Shown in pieces: positions 26,231 to 35,047 of a DNA stretch of 64,000 nucleotides; positions within the stretch are counted from its first letter, which is position 1; each line of letters starts with the position of its first letter. A program made the translations under genes and the position numbers. Source of the DNA: Winogradskyella sp. PG-2. GTDB lineage: Bacteria; Bacteroidota; Bacteroidia; Flavobacteriales; Flavobacteriaceae. The DNA lies in contig NZ_AP014583.1 in NCBI RefSeq assembly GCF_000828715.1, forward strand, positions 928,001 through 992,000, read 5' to 3'. The notes under the pieces were generated by a model. It worked only from the letters and a program-made list of their open reading frames with translations. It did no database searches and was not told where the DNA came from.

Positions 26231-27673
26231 TTAAAACTTTAATTCAGTTGCTGGTATTCCGAAATATAATTCAAGAACCTTCAACTTAAAAATATAATCG
26301 TACTTAGCACGATTTAATTCAATTTTAGAATTATCGAATCTTAATTTAGATTGACTAAAATCGAATGCATTTGTTAACCCTACATCATAACGCTCCTTGG
26401 CGTAATTATAGGCTAATTGTTGTGACTCTAATGCTAATTTGGCTGCCTCATAAGATTTTAAAGCTCCTTTAGCATCAACATAAGCTTGGTACACTGTGGA
26501 CTCCAAATCTAATTCTGCTTGCTCTAACTGAAACTTAGAACGTTCTAAACTGACTTTACTTCTTTGAATACTTCCTTTAGTATTAAAACCATTTAAAATA
26601 GGAATATTAAGATTTAAGCCATATCCAATACCATCATTTTGATATAATTGATCTATAAATGGGTCCGCAGCTACCTCTACTGCAAAAGTATTAGGAAATT
26701 CACTGATAACAGCTTGGCCTGTACCTTGTACTGTACCGATTTGCTGAGTAACCGTTGGGTTATTAGGATCTACTTGCTGAATAAATCCTGGTGTATTAGC
26801 ATATCTGGTATTATATCCAAAAAACGCAGACAATGTTGGTAAATTTGCCCCTTTGGCAATCTTTAAATCCATTTCTGCTAACTCTACAGATTGTTCTGCA
26901 ATCTTTATTTCAGATCTAGATTCTTTAGCTTTTGCTAATATTTCAGAAATATCTTTATCTGCTATACTAGCATCAACAATGTCATAACCTTCATCCTCGA
27001 TATCAAAATTTTCATAATCTTTAATTAAAAGTAATTGTGCTAAGCTGATTAATGATATTTGAATATTATTTTCTGCATTTATTATTGATTGCTGCTCACT
27101 AGCATCTGTTGCTCTAATTTCTAATAAGTCACCTCTTGGCAATGAGCCTGCATCAACTAATTCTTGTGTTCTTTGAATTTGCTCTTTTGTGACATCATTT
27201 TGAGATCTTAAAACCTCTAGATTAGCTTTATTGAGTATTACAGTAAGATATCCATTGGCTACAAACAGTGAAATATCATCTTTCATTTTATCTAAACGAT
27301 ATTGACTAGAAAGTTTAGAAATATCTGCACGTTGTAATTGTCTGATGTTTCTTAAACCATCAAATAAAGTATAACCCATATTAATACTTCCTGAAGCAGA
27401 CAAAAAGGTTGTAGTTTGAGCATTGTTAGTTATAGGATTAAAACTAAGACCTGTATTTTCTGAAACACCAGCTCCCGCATTTAGACTAGGAATAAAGTTT
27501 CCTTTAGCTGTTAATTTCTCAATATCTGCAATCTCTATATCTAATTCACTTTGCTTAACTGAAATATTATTCTCTAAAGCATATACAACACACTCTTTGA
27601 GGGTCCACTTTTTATTTTGAGCCTGTGCGAAAACTCCAAAAAGAAGTAATATTATTATGATTGATTTTTTCAT
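26231..27673 (-). CDS. TolC family outer-membrane efflux protein
   Basis: 480-residue outer-membrane channel subunit. Signal peptide (IIIILLLFGVFAQAQ), then KKWTLKECVVYALENNISVKQ typical of flavobacterial TolC, two repeated long helical segments (LSLAQLLL, ESRSEIKIAEQSVELAEMDLK) and the family's RDVGLTNAFDF-like motif (here YDVGLTNAFDFSQSKL) near the end. It trimerises to form the exit duct for the ABC-type efflux system encoded by this operon. Spacing of 2 nt to the next gene shows tight coupling. Confidence 0.93.
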   Translation of the reverse strand: MKKSIIIILLLFGVFAQAQNKKWTLKECVVYALENNISVKQSELDIEIADIEKLTAKGNFIPSLNAGAGVSENTGLSFNPITNNAQTTTFLSASGSINMGYTLFDGLRNIRQLQRADISKLSSQYRLDKMKDDISLFVANGYLTVILNKANLEVLRSQNDVTKEQIQRTQELVDAGSLPRGDLLEIRATDASEQQSIINAENNIQISLISLAQLLLIKDYENFDIEDEGYDIVDASIADKDISEILAKAKESRSEIKIAEQSVELAEMDLKIAKGANLPTLSAFFGYNTRYANTPGFIQQVDPNNPTVTQQIGTVQGTGQAVISEFPNTFAVEVAADPFIDQLYQNDGIGYGLNLNIPILNGFNTKGSIQRSKVSLERSKFQLEQAELDLESTVYQAYVDAKGALKSYEAAKLALESQQLAYNYAKERYDVGLTNAFDFSQSKLRFDNSKIELNRAKYDYIFKLKVLELYFGIPATELKF

Positions 27674-27723
27674 GATGTCTATTTGTCTATATAAATCCTA
27701 AAGTGTTACACTAAATGTTAAAA

Positions 27724-28884
27724 TTATTGTTGCCCATATGCTGGAGGCCCTTGAAGTTGATTCCATACCTTTATCTCATCAGAATCTGATATCCCCTTTT
27801 TTACTTCAACAAAGATACCATTACTTAGTCCTAATTCTATATCACGACGTTCAAATTTCTGATCTCCAACTGCGATTTCAACGAAAGGTTTTTTTGTTTC
27901 TGAATCGTATTGTACTAAGGCTTCTTTAATAGCTAGCACATTTTCTACTTTATCTAAAATAATGGACGCATTAGCACTAAGACCTGCTCTAATAAAAGTG
28001 GAATCAATTTTTTTAAGTGTGCCCTTAATTTCAAATTGAATAGCACCGTTTTCTGCAACGCCTTTTGGTGCTATATAATCTAAAACCGCATCAAATTTTT
28101 CATTTTCTATGGCACCAACAGTGATTTCTAATGGTAGATCTTCTTTTATTTTACCAACTTCGCTTTCATCTACCTTGCCTTCAAAAATCATTTTCTTTAC
28201 ATCAGCGAGAGAAGCAATTGATGTTCCTTCATTAAAGTTATTCGCTTCTATCACTTGATTCCCAGCTTTTACTGGCACATCTAAAACCATTCCTGCAACA
28301 GTAGCCCTTACTTGTGTTTGCGCAATATTTCCTAAACCAGACGTGGTTCCTGTTTTTATAATATCATAATTCTGTCTTGATTGGGTCACATCAATTCTAG
28401 CCTGTTCTACACTCTGTTTTGCTTGCAAAAAGGTGTTGTTTACTTGATCGAATTCATTCGCTGCAATCACACCTTTATCAAACAATTCTTTCTGGCGATC
28501 GTAAATTGCTTTTTGAGTTTTGTAATTGATTTCTGCAGTTTGTAATGCTGTTCTATTTGATGCAATATTATTCTTTGCACTAGCTAAAGATGATACATTA
28601 GGAATAACTCTAATCTTTGCAATTAAATCTCCTTGTTGTACATATTCACCAGCTTCAATATAAACTTCTTCAATAACACCTGAGATATTTGGTTTAATCA
28701 ATACCTCTTCTTTTGGCACTATACTTCCTGTCGCTACTGTTTTTAACACTATAGTTTCAGTTGAAGCTTTTTCGGTAGTATATGTTACTGGGTCTTCTTG
28801 ATTTTTTGCCCACAAATAATATAAAGAGCTTCCAAATACAAGGACTATTAATATCAGTACAATAATGGTTGTAGTTCTTTTCAT
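27724..28884 (-). CDS. Efflux periplasmic adaptor subunit (HlyD/MacA family), second copy
   Basis: 386-residue membrane-fusion protein. N-terminal anchor (TIIVLILIVLVFGSSLYYLWA), lipoyl part VATGSIVPKEEVLIKPNISG, coiled coil about 75-170, then a beta-barrel region (EVGKIKEDLPLEITVGAIE) and a C-terminal domain ending GPPAYGQQ. It lies between the permease genes and tolC. Its sequence differs strongly from the adaptor at 24924-26228, so the two are old paralogues. Either may pair with the permeases. Confidence 0.9.
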   Translation of the reverse strand: MKRTTTIIVLILIVLVFGSSLYYLWAKNQEDPVTYTTEKASTETIVLKTVATGSIVPKEEVLIKPNISGVIEEVYIEAGEYVQQGDLIAKIRVIPNVSSLASAKNNIASNRTALQTAEINYKTQKAIYDRQKELFDKGVIAANEFDQVNNTFLQAKQSVEQARIDVTQSRQNYDIIKTGTTSGLGNIAQTQVRATVAGMVLDVPVKAGNQVIEANNFNEGTSIASLADVKKMIFEGKVDESEVGKIKEDLPLEITVGAIENEKFDAVLDYIAPKGVAENGAIQFEIKGTLKKIDSTFIRAGLSANASIILDKVENVLAIKEALVQYDSETKKPFVEIAVGDQKFERRDIELGLSNGIFVEVKKGISDSDEIKVWNQLQGPPAYGQQ

Positions 28885-28929
28885 TTTTTAGTTGATGATT
28901 TTATTTATTCTAACTTTCTTGATTTATGA

Positions 28930-30189
28930 TTATTCAATTCTTAAAGCGTCAACAGGTTTCATTTTAGTGGCACTGTTTGCAGGAATTAATCCTGCTAATA
29001 AACCTGAAACTACTAATATGATTAATGCTGTAAATACCACTTGCATACTTACACTTGGATTTGCGAAATTTTCTACTGGTCCAACACTATCCAAAATAGC
29101 ATTCATTCCCCAAATAACTAATGCTGCAAATGAAATACCTACCATACCAGATAAAATAGTGAGTATTAAACTTTCTTGTAATATTTGACCTTTTATTGTC
29201 CATGGTGTAGCACCTAAAGCACGCCTCACTCCTATTTCTTTAGTACGTTCTTTGACTACAATAAGCATGATATTACTAATACCAATGATTCCAGACAATA
29301 GAACTAAAGCTCCGACAAAATAGCCTACAATAGATAAAATATCAAAAAGTCCATTAACTCTACCGAACTGCTCAGATAAGTCAAAATGACCTATTGCTCT
29401 TACATCTTCAGGGTGAATGGTATGTCTATCTCGCATTAAAGAAAAAATACGCTCTTTAACATCAGTAATACTTATTTTATCCGTTGCTGTAATCGCCATC
29501 CATCCTACTACATCACCGTAATTAAATGCCTGATTAAAAGTTGAGAATGGAATAAAGATAGTATTAGCTTCTTCCTCTGAATCACCTTGGCTATTTGTAA
29601 TTTTAAACGTTCCGGCTACCATGAAGTTAACGCCATTAATTTTTATGTAAGATCCTATAACATCTTCATTTTTATTATAAAGTCCTTTTACAACATCTGG
29701 ACCAATAACACAAATTTTGCGCTTCGCATTTATATCAGAGTAACTTATAAAACGACCTTCAAGAATATCCATCGGCTTTTGCTTTATAAACTCTGGGTAA
29801 TCTCCATAAATCTGAAAGGCGCCTGTTTTTGTTCCCTTTATAACATTATTTGCTCCATTATAACCACCTAATTGATTTCTGGGAGATACGTATTTAATTT
29901 CTGGATCGGCCGCTTTTATTGCAGCGACATCATCAAACTTGTAATTAAAATTTCTTGATTTTGGCAATCCTTTGTATGGTTTTGATGTTCCTTGTGTCCA
30001 CATAAACATGGAATTAGTAGCAAAATCGCCAAAATCTGCGGTGACACCATTTCTCAACCCATTCGTTAAAGCTAAGAGGAGCACTAAAATAGTTATACCC
30101 CAAAATACCCCGAATGCAGTAAGAAAAGTTCTTACTTTATTAGCATTTAATGCTTCCAATATTTCTGTCCAACGGTCTTTATTAAACAT
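28930..30189 (-). CDS. MacB-type ABC transporter permease (FtsX family)
   Basis: 419-residue permease of the type VII ABC (MacB/LolE/FtsX) class. Opens MFNKDRWTEILEALNANKVRTFLTAFGVFWG with the first membrane helix, has a large periplasmic MacB_PCD domain about 50-280, and three C-terminal helices near 285-410 with the conserved KERTKEIGVRRALGATP and GLIPANSATKMKPVDALR ends. No ATPase domain is fused; that comes from the gene at 31428. Probably works as a heterodimer with the next permease. Substrate unknown. Confidence 0.92.
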   Translation of the reverse strand: MFNKDRWTEILEALNANKVRTFLTAFGVFWGITILVLLLALTNGLRNGVTADFGDFATNSMFMWTQGTSKPYKGLPKSRNFNYKFDDVAAIKAADPEIKYVSPRNQLGGYNGANNVIKGTKTGAFQIYGDYPEFIKQKPMDILEGRFISYSDINAKRKICVIGPDVVKGLYNKNEDVIGSYIKINGVNFMVAGTFKITNSQGDSEEEANTIFIPFSTFNQAFNYGDVVGWMAITATDKISITDVKERIFSLMRDRHTIHPEDVRAIGHFDLSEQFGRVNGLFDILSIVGYFVGALVLLSGIIGISNIMLIVVKERTKEIGVRRALGATPWTIKGQILQESLILTILSGMVGISFAALVIWGMNAILDSVGPVENFANPSVSMQVVFTALIILVVSGLLAGLIPANSATKMKPVDALRIE

Positions 30190-30190
30190 C

Positions 30191-31435
30191 TTATTCGTCT
30201 CTTAATGCTACAATGGGTTTTATCTTGGCAGCTCTATATGCTGGTAAAAATCCTGCTAAAGCACCTGCAGCAACTAAAATAAACACAGTTATAATTGCTG
30301 TATTAAAATCAACTTGAGGAAATTTTATAAAAGGGCTATCCACCTGCGGACCAACCAACTCTAAAAGTCCTAAACCGAATATTAATCCAAATAATCCTGA
30401 AAACATAGTTACAAAAACAGCTTCTTGCAAAATCATAGCGATTATTGACATAGGCTCTGCACCTAAAGCTTTTCTTATTCCTATTTCTTTGGTACGCTCT
30501 TTAACTATTATAATCATAATATTACCTACACCGACAACGCCAGCTATAATAGTCCCTATTCCAATAAACCAAAACACTGCTTTTATAGTATCAATCAGTG
30601 AATAGATTTTCTTGGCTTCTTCAAGTGTATTATTTACTCTAATCGCAGCTACATCGTCTGGTGCAACAATATGTTTTTTCTTCAAATCATTTTCAATTGC
30701 TAATGATAAATTTTTTGATAATTCTACCGCTTCTTGAAAGTTATCTGACATTTTCACAGTAAACGACATATCTCTAATATTATCACCTCCATTAAAAGAA
30801 CGCTGAACGGTAGTTAACGGTAAAAAAACATTACTCTCTTCACGTTCACCACCAGGGTCAGTATAGACACCTATAACTTTAAAATTAATTCCCCATATCG
30901 CTATATCTTTATTTATTGGATCCTTTCCTTTAAATAAATCTGTCTTTACTTTATTACCAATTACAGCAACCTTTTTCCCTTCGTTAATGTCTGAATAATT
31001 CAAAAAGCGACCACTAACCATATCAGCATTCTCAATGAATTGCTCATCTGGCATAACACCTCTTACCCTATAATTTCCGGATTCGTTTTTATGTGTAATT
31101 TGCCCTCCCCAAATGCTATAACTTGCGGAACGATATTCGAGATTATCATCATAGGTAGAAGATAGATTAGTAAAATCTTCATCTTTGAGTTGAATACGTC
31201 TTCCTGGATTCAATCCTTTATAGCCTTTTGTTGTTATTCGGGTTCTAACACTGATTTCATTAGTTGCATCCTGCTGAAATTCGGACGTAACTCCGTTTTC
31301 AATACCAGAACTAAAACCTAAAAGAACTACTAAAATAAAAATACCTGAAGCCACGGAAAGTCCGGTTAAGAAAGTCCTTAACTTATTCTTCCTTAGTGTT
31401 TCGAATATTTCTTGCCAGCGTTCTATGTTAAACAT
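30191..31435 (-). CDS. MacB-type ABC transporter permease, second subunit
   Basis: 414-residue paralogue of the neighbouring permease: MFNIERWQEIFETLRKNKLRTFLTGLSVASG opening, MacB_PCD periplasmic domain, then KERTKEIGIRKALGAEP and a C-terminal GFLPAYRAAKIKPIVALRDE. It starts 8 bases inside the end of the ATPase gene and ends 1 nt before the second permease, so all three are translated together. Two different half-permeases with one ATPase is a common flavobacterial arrangement. Confidence 0.92.
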   Translation of the reverse strand: MFNIERWQEIFETLRKNKLRTFLTGLSVASGIFILVVLLGFSSGIENGVTSEFQQDATNEISVRTRITTKGYKGLNPGRRIQLKDEDFTNLSSTYDDNLEYRSASYSIWGGQITHKNESGNYRVRGVMPDEQFIENADMVSGRFLNYSDINEGKKVAVIGNKVKTDLFKGKDPINKDIAIWGINFKVIGVYTDPGGEREESNVFLPLTTVQRSFNGGDNIRDMSFTVKMSDNFQEAVELSKNLSLAIENDLKKKHIVAPDDVAAIRVNNTLEEAKKIYSLIDTIKAVFWFIGIGTIIAGVVGVGNIMIIIVKERTKEIGIRKALGAEPMSIIAMILQEAVFVTMFSGLFGLIFGLGLLELVGPQVDSPFIKFPQVDFNTAIITVFILVAAGALAGFLPAYRAAKIKPIVALRDE

Positions 31436-32129
31436 ATTGCTTTGCTATAACTTGTTCTACTGCACTATCATCTATAATCACTCCATCTTTGAGGTTAACG
31501 ATACGTTTTGTCATGTGTGCAATATCATCTTCGTGGGTTACCACTAAAATAGTTTTACCTTCATCATTAATACCTTGAATTAACTCCATAACCTCATAAG
31601 ATGTTTTGGTATCTAAAGCACCTGTTGGCTCATCAGCTAGTAACACTTTTGGCTCACTTGCTAATGCTCTTGCAATAGCTACACGCTGTTTTTGTCCACC
31701 AGAAAGTTCACTAGGCAAATGATGTGACCACTGAGCTAAACCTACTTTTTCGAGATAATGTTCAGCCTTTTCAATACGCTCCTTCCTTGGTAATCCTTGA
31801 TAGAATAATGGTAACGCTACATTGTCTGCAGCCGATTTGTAATTAATTAAGTTAAAAGATTGAAAAACGAATCCTAAAAATTCATTCCTGTAACGTGCTG
31901 CTATTTTTTCATTGAGGTTTTTGATAGGAACATTATCTAGGACATAACTTCCTATATCTGCTTCGTCTAACATTCCTAAAATATTAAGTAATGTAGATTT
32001 CCCTGAGCCAGAAGAACCCATTATAGACACTAACTCACCTTCTTTTACATCAAAGTTAATCCCTTTTAAAACATGGAGAGAATTACTTCCCATGTGATAA
32101 GATTTATGCAAATCTTTTATTTGTATCAT
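31428..32129 (-). CDS. ABC transporter ATP-binding protein (MacB/LolD type)
   Basis: 233-residue ATPase that powers the two permeases. Walker A GSSGSGKST, Q-loop FVFQSFNLI, signature LSGGQKQRVAIARAL, Walker B VLLADEPTGALD and H-loop VTHEDD are all intact. The start MIQIKDLHKSYH at ATG 32129 matches family lengths; a TTG at 32231 would add 34 unrelated residues. First gene of the efflux operon. I could not identify a TAnnTTTG box in the 120 nt upstream. Confidence 0.95.
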   Translation of the reverse strand: MIQIKDLHKSYHMGSNSLHVLKGINFDVKEGELVSIMGSSGSGKSTLLNILGMLDEADIGSYVLDNVPIKNLNEKIAARYRNEFLGFVFQSFNLINYKSAADNVALPLFYQGLPRKERIEKAEHYLEKVGLAQWSHHLPSELSGGQKQRVAIARALASEPKVLLADEPTGALDTKTSYEVMELIQGINDEGKTILVVTHEDDIAHMTKRIVNLKDGVIIDDSAVEQVIAKQYV

Positions 32130-32252
32130 AATGCAGTTGGTTACCGATGCAATTTTAAGAAAATCCTTAAGGCTTTTATGCCAACAAATTGTTAAGACTT
32201 CCTTATAAACTCTTATGACTAAGACTATCAAATTGAAGAAATGTTACAGAAT

Positions 32253-32486
32253 TTAATCTGTAATTTCAATCTTTTTTGGAGTATTATATTTTCTGTAGAT
32301 AAAATAGCCTATTGCAGCAACCAAAATATAAGGTACTGCCATTAAAAAAAGAATTCCATCATTAATACCTTCTGCAGCATTTTGACTCTCTTCACTTTCG
32401 AGCACAGCTCTGCACATAGCACATTGCGCACTTCCTTTTAGAAAAAAGAAAACAGAGAATAGAAAACAGACAATTTTGCGTTTCAT
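32253..32486 (-). CDS. Small membrane protein with a CxxC motif, oxidase-assembly locus
   Basis: 77 residues: a signal peptide or first helix (VCFLFSVFFFLKGSAQ), then CAMC (Cys22/Cys25) directly after the likely cleavage site, a short polar stretch, and one transmembrane helix (ILFLMAVPYILVAAIGYFIY) with a basic tail. I do not recognise a named family. Position as last gene of the SCO-DUF420 cluster suggests a part in cytochrome oxidase or copper handling, with the periplasmic CxxC as a possible metal or thiol site; this is inference from context. Confidence 0.75.
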   Translation of the reverse strand: MKRKIVCFLFSVFFFLKGSAQCAMCRAVLESEESQNAAEGINDGILFLMAVPYILVAAIGYFIYRKYNTPKKIEITD

Positions 32487-32489
32487 GAC

Positions 32490-33029
32490 TTATGCATAAT
32501 ATGGTGAAATCATGATATATACAATAACTCCTGTTACAGCAACGTACAACCATAGTGGAAATGTAATTTTCGCAATCTTTTTATGCCGCTCAATATTATT
32601 GGTTATTGCTCTTACGTAAGTAATTAATACAAATGGAATAATAATAATTGAGAGCACGATATGCGTTATTAAAATAAAGTAATAAACATATTTGATATAG
32701 CCCTCATCACCAAATTTAGTTGAATCGCTAGTCATATGATATGCAATATACATTAGCAAGAAAGCTATAGATAACATAATAGCAAACTTCATTAATCGTT
32801 CATGTAGTTTTCTGTTCTTCCTTTTAATAGCTATTACAGCAACTGCTAAAACAATGGCCGTTAATCCGTTTATTGTAGCATATATTGGAGGTAAAAAATT
32901 GAGAGGTTCGACATCAAAACCTAATTTTTTTAAATTAACTCCAAATAGAGCTGCTACTGCTAATGGAATTATAATCGAAAGCGCTACTATCCACTTATTA
33001 TATTTCTTTTCTTTTTCTATTGTATCCAT
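32490..33029 (-). CDS. DUF420 family membrane protein
   Basis: 179-residue protein with about five transmembrane helices (WIVALSIIIPLAVAALFG, AIVLAVAVIAI, FAIMLSIAFLLMYIAYHM, YYFILITHIVLSIIIIPFVL, LWLYVAVTGVIVYIM). Conserved histidines at helix ends (YHMTSDST, THIVLS, HKKIAKI) are typical of DUF420, which is commonly encoded beside cytochrome oxidase and SCO genes. Role undefined, presumably heme or copper handling for the oxidase. Lies 2 nt after SCO. Confidence 0.9.
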   Translation of the reverse strand: MDTIEKEKKYNKWIVALSIIIPLAVAALFGVNLKKLGFDVEPLNFLPPIYATINGLTAIVLAVAVIAIKRKNRKLHERLMKFAIMLSIAFLLMYIAYHMTSDSTKFGDEGYIKYVYYFILITHIVLSIIIIPFVLITYVRAITNNIERHKKIAKITFPLWLYVAVTGVIVYIMISPYYA

Positions 33030-33031
33030 AA

Positions 33032-33799
33032 TTATTCTTTTAATAGTTTAGCTATATCTTCTTTTAAAATTGTAATCTCTTGTGGAATACCTTCATCATC
33101 TATTCCTTCATCTTCAGAAATAATTCCATTATAGTATATTAATGGGTTATTTGGTGATTTAAGTCTAGATCTTATAAAACCTTTCTTATCAATTAGAGCA
33201 AAGTTTCCTGAATGTTCAAAACCATCGATAATTTCGTCGTTTATTGCTGTGTAAAGGTAAAATCCTTCATTAGCTAATTTATAAATAGTATCTTCATTAC
33301 CTGTCATTAAATGCCAATTAGGGTTTGTAATTCCATAATTAATTGCATAAGCTTTTAAGACTTGTGGTGTATCAACTTCTGGATTAATTGTAAATGATGC
33401 TACACCAAAATTCTCAAAATCTTTAAACTCATTTTGAATTTCAATAAGGTTACGATTCATTTTTGGACAAATTGTTGGGCATGTTGTAAAAAAGAATTCT
33501 ATAACATAAACTTTGCCTAAATAGTCTTCATTAGTAATTGTTTTGCCTTCTTGGTCTATAAAACTAAAACTAGGCACTTTCTTATTTCCACCATCTGCAT
33601 TTGGAATATATACCAAGTCACTCTTATATGATTTTTTATCAAGATTTTTATCAGCTTTAGATACATCGTCGCTTCGACTCTCGTCTCTAGTGATATCATC
33701 TTTTCCGATTCGATCTATTATTTTAGGAATAAAAATTATCCCAAAAACCAAAACGACAAATGCAATGCCTACGTAGGAATAATTGCTTTTCTTACTCAT
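33032..33799 (-). CDS. SCO family copper chaperone for cytochrome oxidase
   Basis: 255-residue membrane-anchored thioredoxin-fold protein that inserts copper into the CuA site of subunit II. N-terminal anchor (VGIAFVVLVFGIIFIP), then a domain with the copper ligands Cys-x3-Cys in FTTCPTICPKMNRN and the third ligand His in GFEHSGNFALID. An acidic/Lys linker (residues 35-60) separates anchor and domain. Its target subunit II is encoded about 28 kb away at 61483. The start overlaps the preceding gene by 8 bases. Confidence 0.94.
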   Translation of the reverse strand: MSKKSNYSYVGIAFVVLVFGIIFIPKIIDRIGKDDITRDESRSDDVSKADKNLDKKSYKSDLVYIPNADGGNKKVPSFSFIDQEGKTITNEDYLGKVYVIEFFFTTCPTICPKMNRNLIEIQNEFKDFENFGVASFTINPEVDTPQVLKAYAINYGITNPNWHLMTGNEDTIYKLANEGFYLYTAINDEIIDGFEHSGNFALIDKKGFIRSRLKSPNNPLIYYNGIISEDEGIDDEGIPQEITILKEDIAKLLKE

Positions 33800-34511
33800 T
33801 GGCTTGTTTTAAATCATTTCCTCTTCTTGTATTAGAATCATCAAATTTCCCTTTTCGTTTTTGACGATATTCTGTAAATAAAATACGCATATCATCACTC
33901 ATCATATTTTTAATTTCCGACACTTCAATTGTGTTATAGGAATAGACACTAAATTTTGGTTTATTAGTTTCTACTTCTTTTTCATCTCTTCCATCAATTC
34001 GCCCTCGCTGACTTAAATCTTTATCTATGATAAAAACATTATCATTCGATAAATCTGGCATGAGATTTCTTTTCGATTTTAAAGCATTATATAGCTTTTT
34101 TATTTCGCCTTCAGTGCCATAAGCGTAATGCCAAAATCTTAAATCTTCATAGGTGTTCACCTCTCTTTTTAATTCTTCTATTTCTGCTTCTGTACCTTCA
34201 GGAACAACAATAATTATTTGAAATTTCTTGAATCCTTTAAACTTATCGTAAACCAATTCCTTAAGATTAGAAGCGGCAATAGATTTAGACAATGGAGATT
34301 TACCTAAAAACCCTAAAACTGTAATATGACCTTTTAATTGAATAGAATCCGATAGGTCTGAATAGAAACACTCTAAATCAGAAACCTTCTTGTTTACAAT
34401 ATCTAATGGCTTATAATTATGCTTTGCAGGATAAAGCATTAATAAAAAAGCAACAGGTAAAAAGAATAAAATACCTAATACTATGTTTCGTTTTGTATTG
34501 CTTATACTCAT
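33792..34511 (-). CDS. Membrane-anchored thioredoxin-like protein, SCO-like but lacking copper ligands
   Basis: 239 residues with an N-terminal anchor (IVLGILFFLPVAFLLMLYP) and a domain whose layout tracks the following SCO protein: GHITVLGFLG opening strand, helix, FQIIIVVPEGTEAE strand, RFWHYAYGTEGEIKKLY, and VFIIDKDLSQRGRIDG matching SCO's FALIDKKG. At the place of CPTIC it has KSPLS, and the His ligand is absent, so it cannot bind copper in the SCO way. The ATG at 34511 is used because the longer frame (to 34562) runs through the terminator hairpin. A partner or regulator of SCO is a guess. Confidence 0.75.
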   Translation of the reverse strand: MSISNTKRNIVLGILFFLPVAFLLMLYPAKHNYKPLDIVNKKVSDLECFYSDLSDSIQLKGHITVLGFLGKSPLSKSIAASNLKELVYDKFKGFKKFQIIIVVPEGTEAEIEELKREVNTYEDLRFWHYAYGTEGEIKKLYNALKSKRNLMPDLSNDNVFIIDKDLSQRGRIDGRDEKEVETNKPKFSVYSYNTIEVSEIKNMMSDDMRILFTEYRQKRKGKFDDSNTRRGNDLKQANE

Positions 34512-34517
34512 AGAATG

Positions 34518-34525
34518 CAAAAATA
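34518..34525 (-). promoter_or_regulatory. Putative -7 box (TATTTTTG) next to terminator, for the SCO cluster
   Basis: On the minus strand TATTTTTG fits TAnnTTTG and ends 6 nt before the ATG at 34511. It begins in the T-tract of the preceding terminator, as at murI. No upstream TTG is visible. Confidence 0.35.
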
Positions 34526-34526
34526 A

Positions 34527-34554
34527 AAAAGGTGGTTTAGAAAAACCACCTTTT
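34527..34554 (-). terminator. Terminator after oxidase subunit IV
   Basis: 12-bp perfect stem AAAAGGTGGTTT / AAACCACCTTTT with a 4-nt loop (34539-34542); on the minus strand it is followed by TTATTTTT. It ends the cyoE-subunit III-III-IV unit and precedes the SCO cluster. Confidence 0.85.
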
Positions 34555-34581
34555 AATATCATTTAACGCAAAAAATTACGT

Positions 34582-35028
34582 TTAAAAATCTCTTTTTATT
34601 AAAGCGTCTTCCGCATTATAAACTCCAAACACATATCCACCCTCTTGTAATAAAATAAACATTAAGTAACAGATAAGAAAAACAGCAGTCCATACTACCA
34701 TCTTACGCATCGCACCTGTTTCATCTCTCATGTGCATAAAATCCCATGTGATATAATAGGCTTTTACTAGTGTCAATACAATAAATATGAAGTTTAAGGA
34801 CTTCATATATATAATTGGTGAGAAAAATATATTCCCCAGAGTTGCCATAAAACCACCTTCAAAAGGTGACATTAATGGTGTCATTAATACATCTGGCTTA
34901 TAAATACCTAATACTACTTCTATTGCAGTTATTATTGTTAAGAATACTAACACTCCCCAAATTTTTTGAGTATTAGACTTAAATTTCCAAAGCCCTCTAA
35001 ATATTTCTAATTTATGTTCGTGTGCCAT
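34582..35028 (-). CDS. Cytochrome c oxidase subunit IV family protein
   Basis: 148 residues, three transmembrane helices (IWGVLVFLTIITAIEVVLG, LNFIFIVLTLVKAYYITWDF, MVVWTAVFLICYLMFILL), matching the prokaryotic CtaF/CyoD-type small subunit that stabilises the oxidase. The conserved pattern FMHMRDE follows helix 2. It starts MAHEHK and is the last gene before the terminator in the cyoE-III-III-IV operon. Confidence 0.9.
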   Translation of the reverse strand: MAHEHKLEIFRGLWKFKSNTQKIWGVLVFLTIITAIEVVLGIYKPDVLMTPLMSPFEGGFMATLGNIFFSPIIYMKSLNFIFIVLTLVKAYYITWDFMHMRDETGAMRKMVVWTAVFLICYLMFILLQEGGYVFGVYNAEDALIKRDF

Positions 35029-35047
35029 AATTTAATCTTAATTGCTA

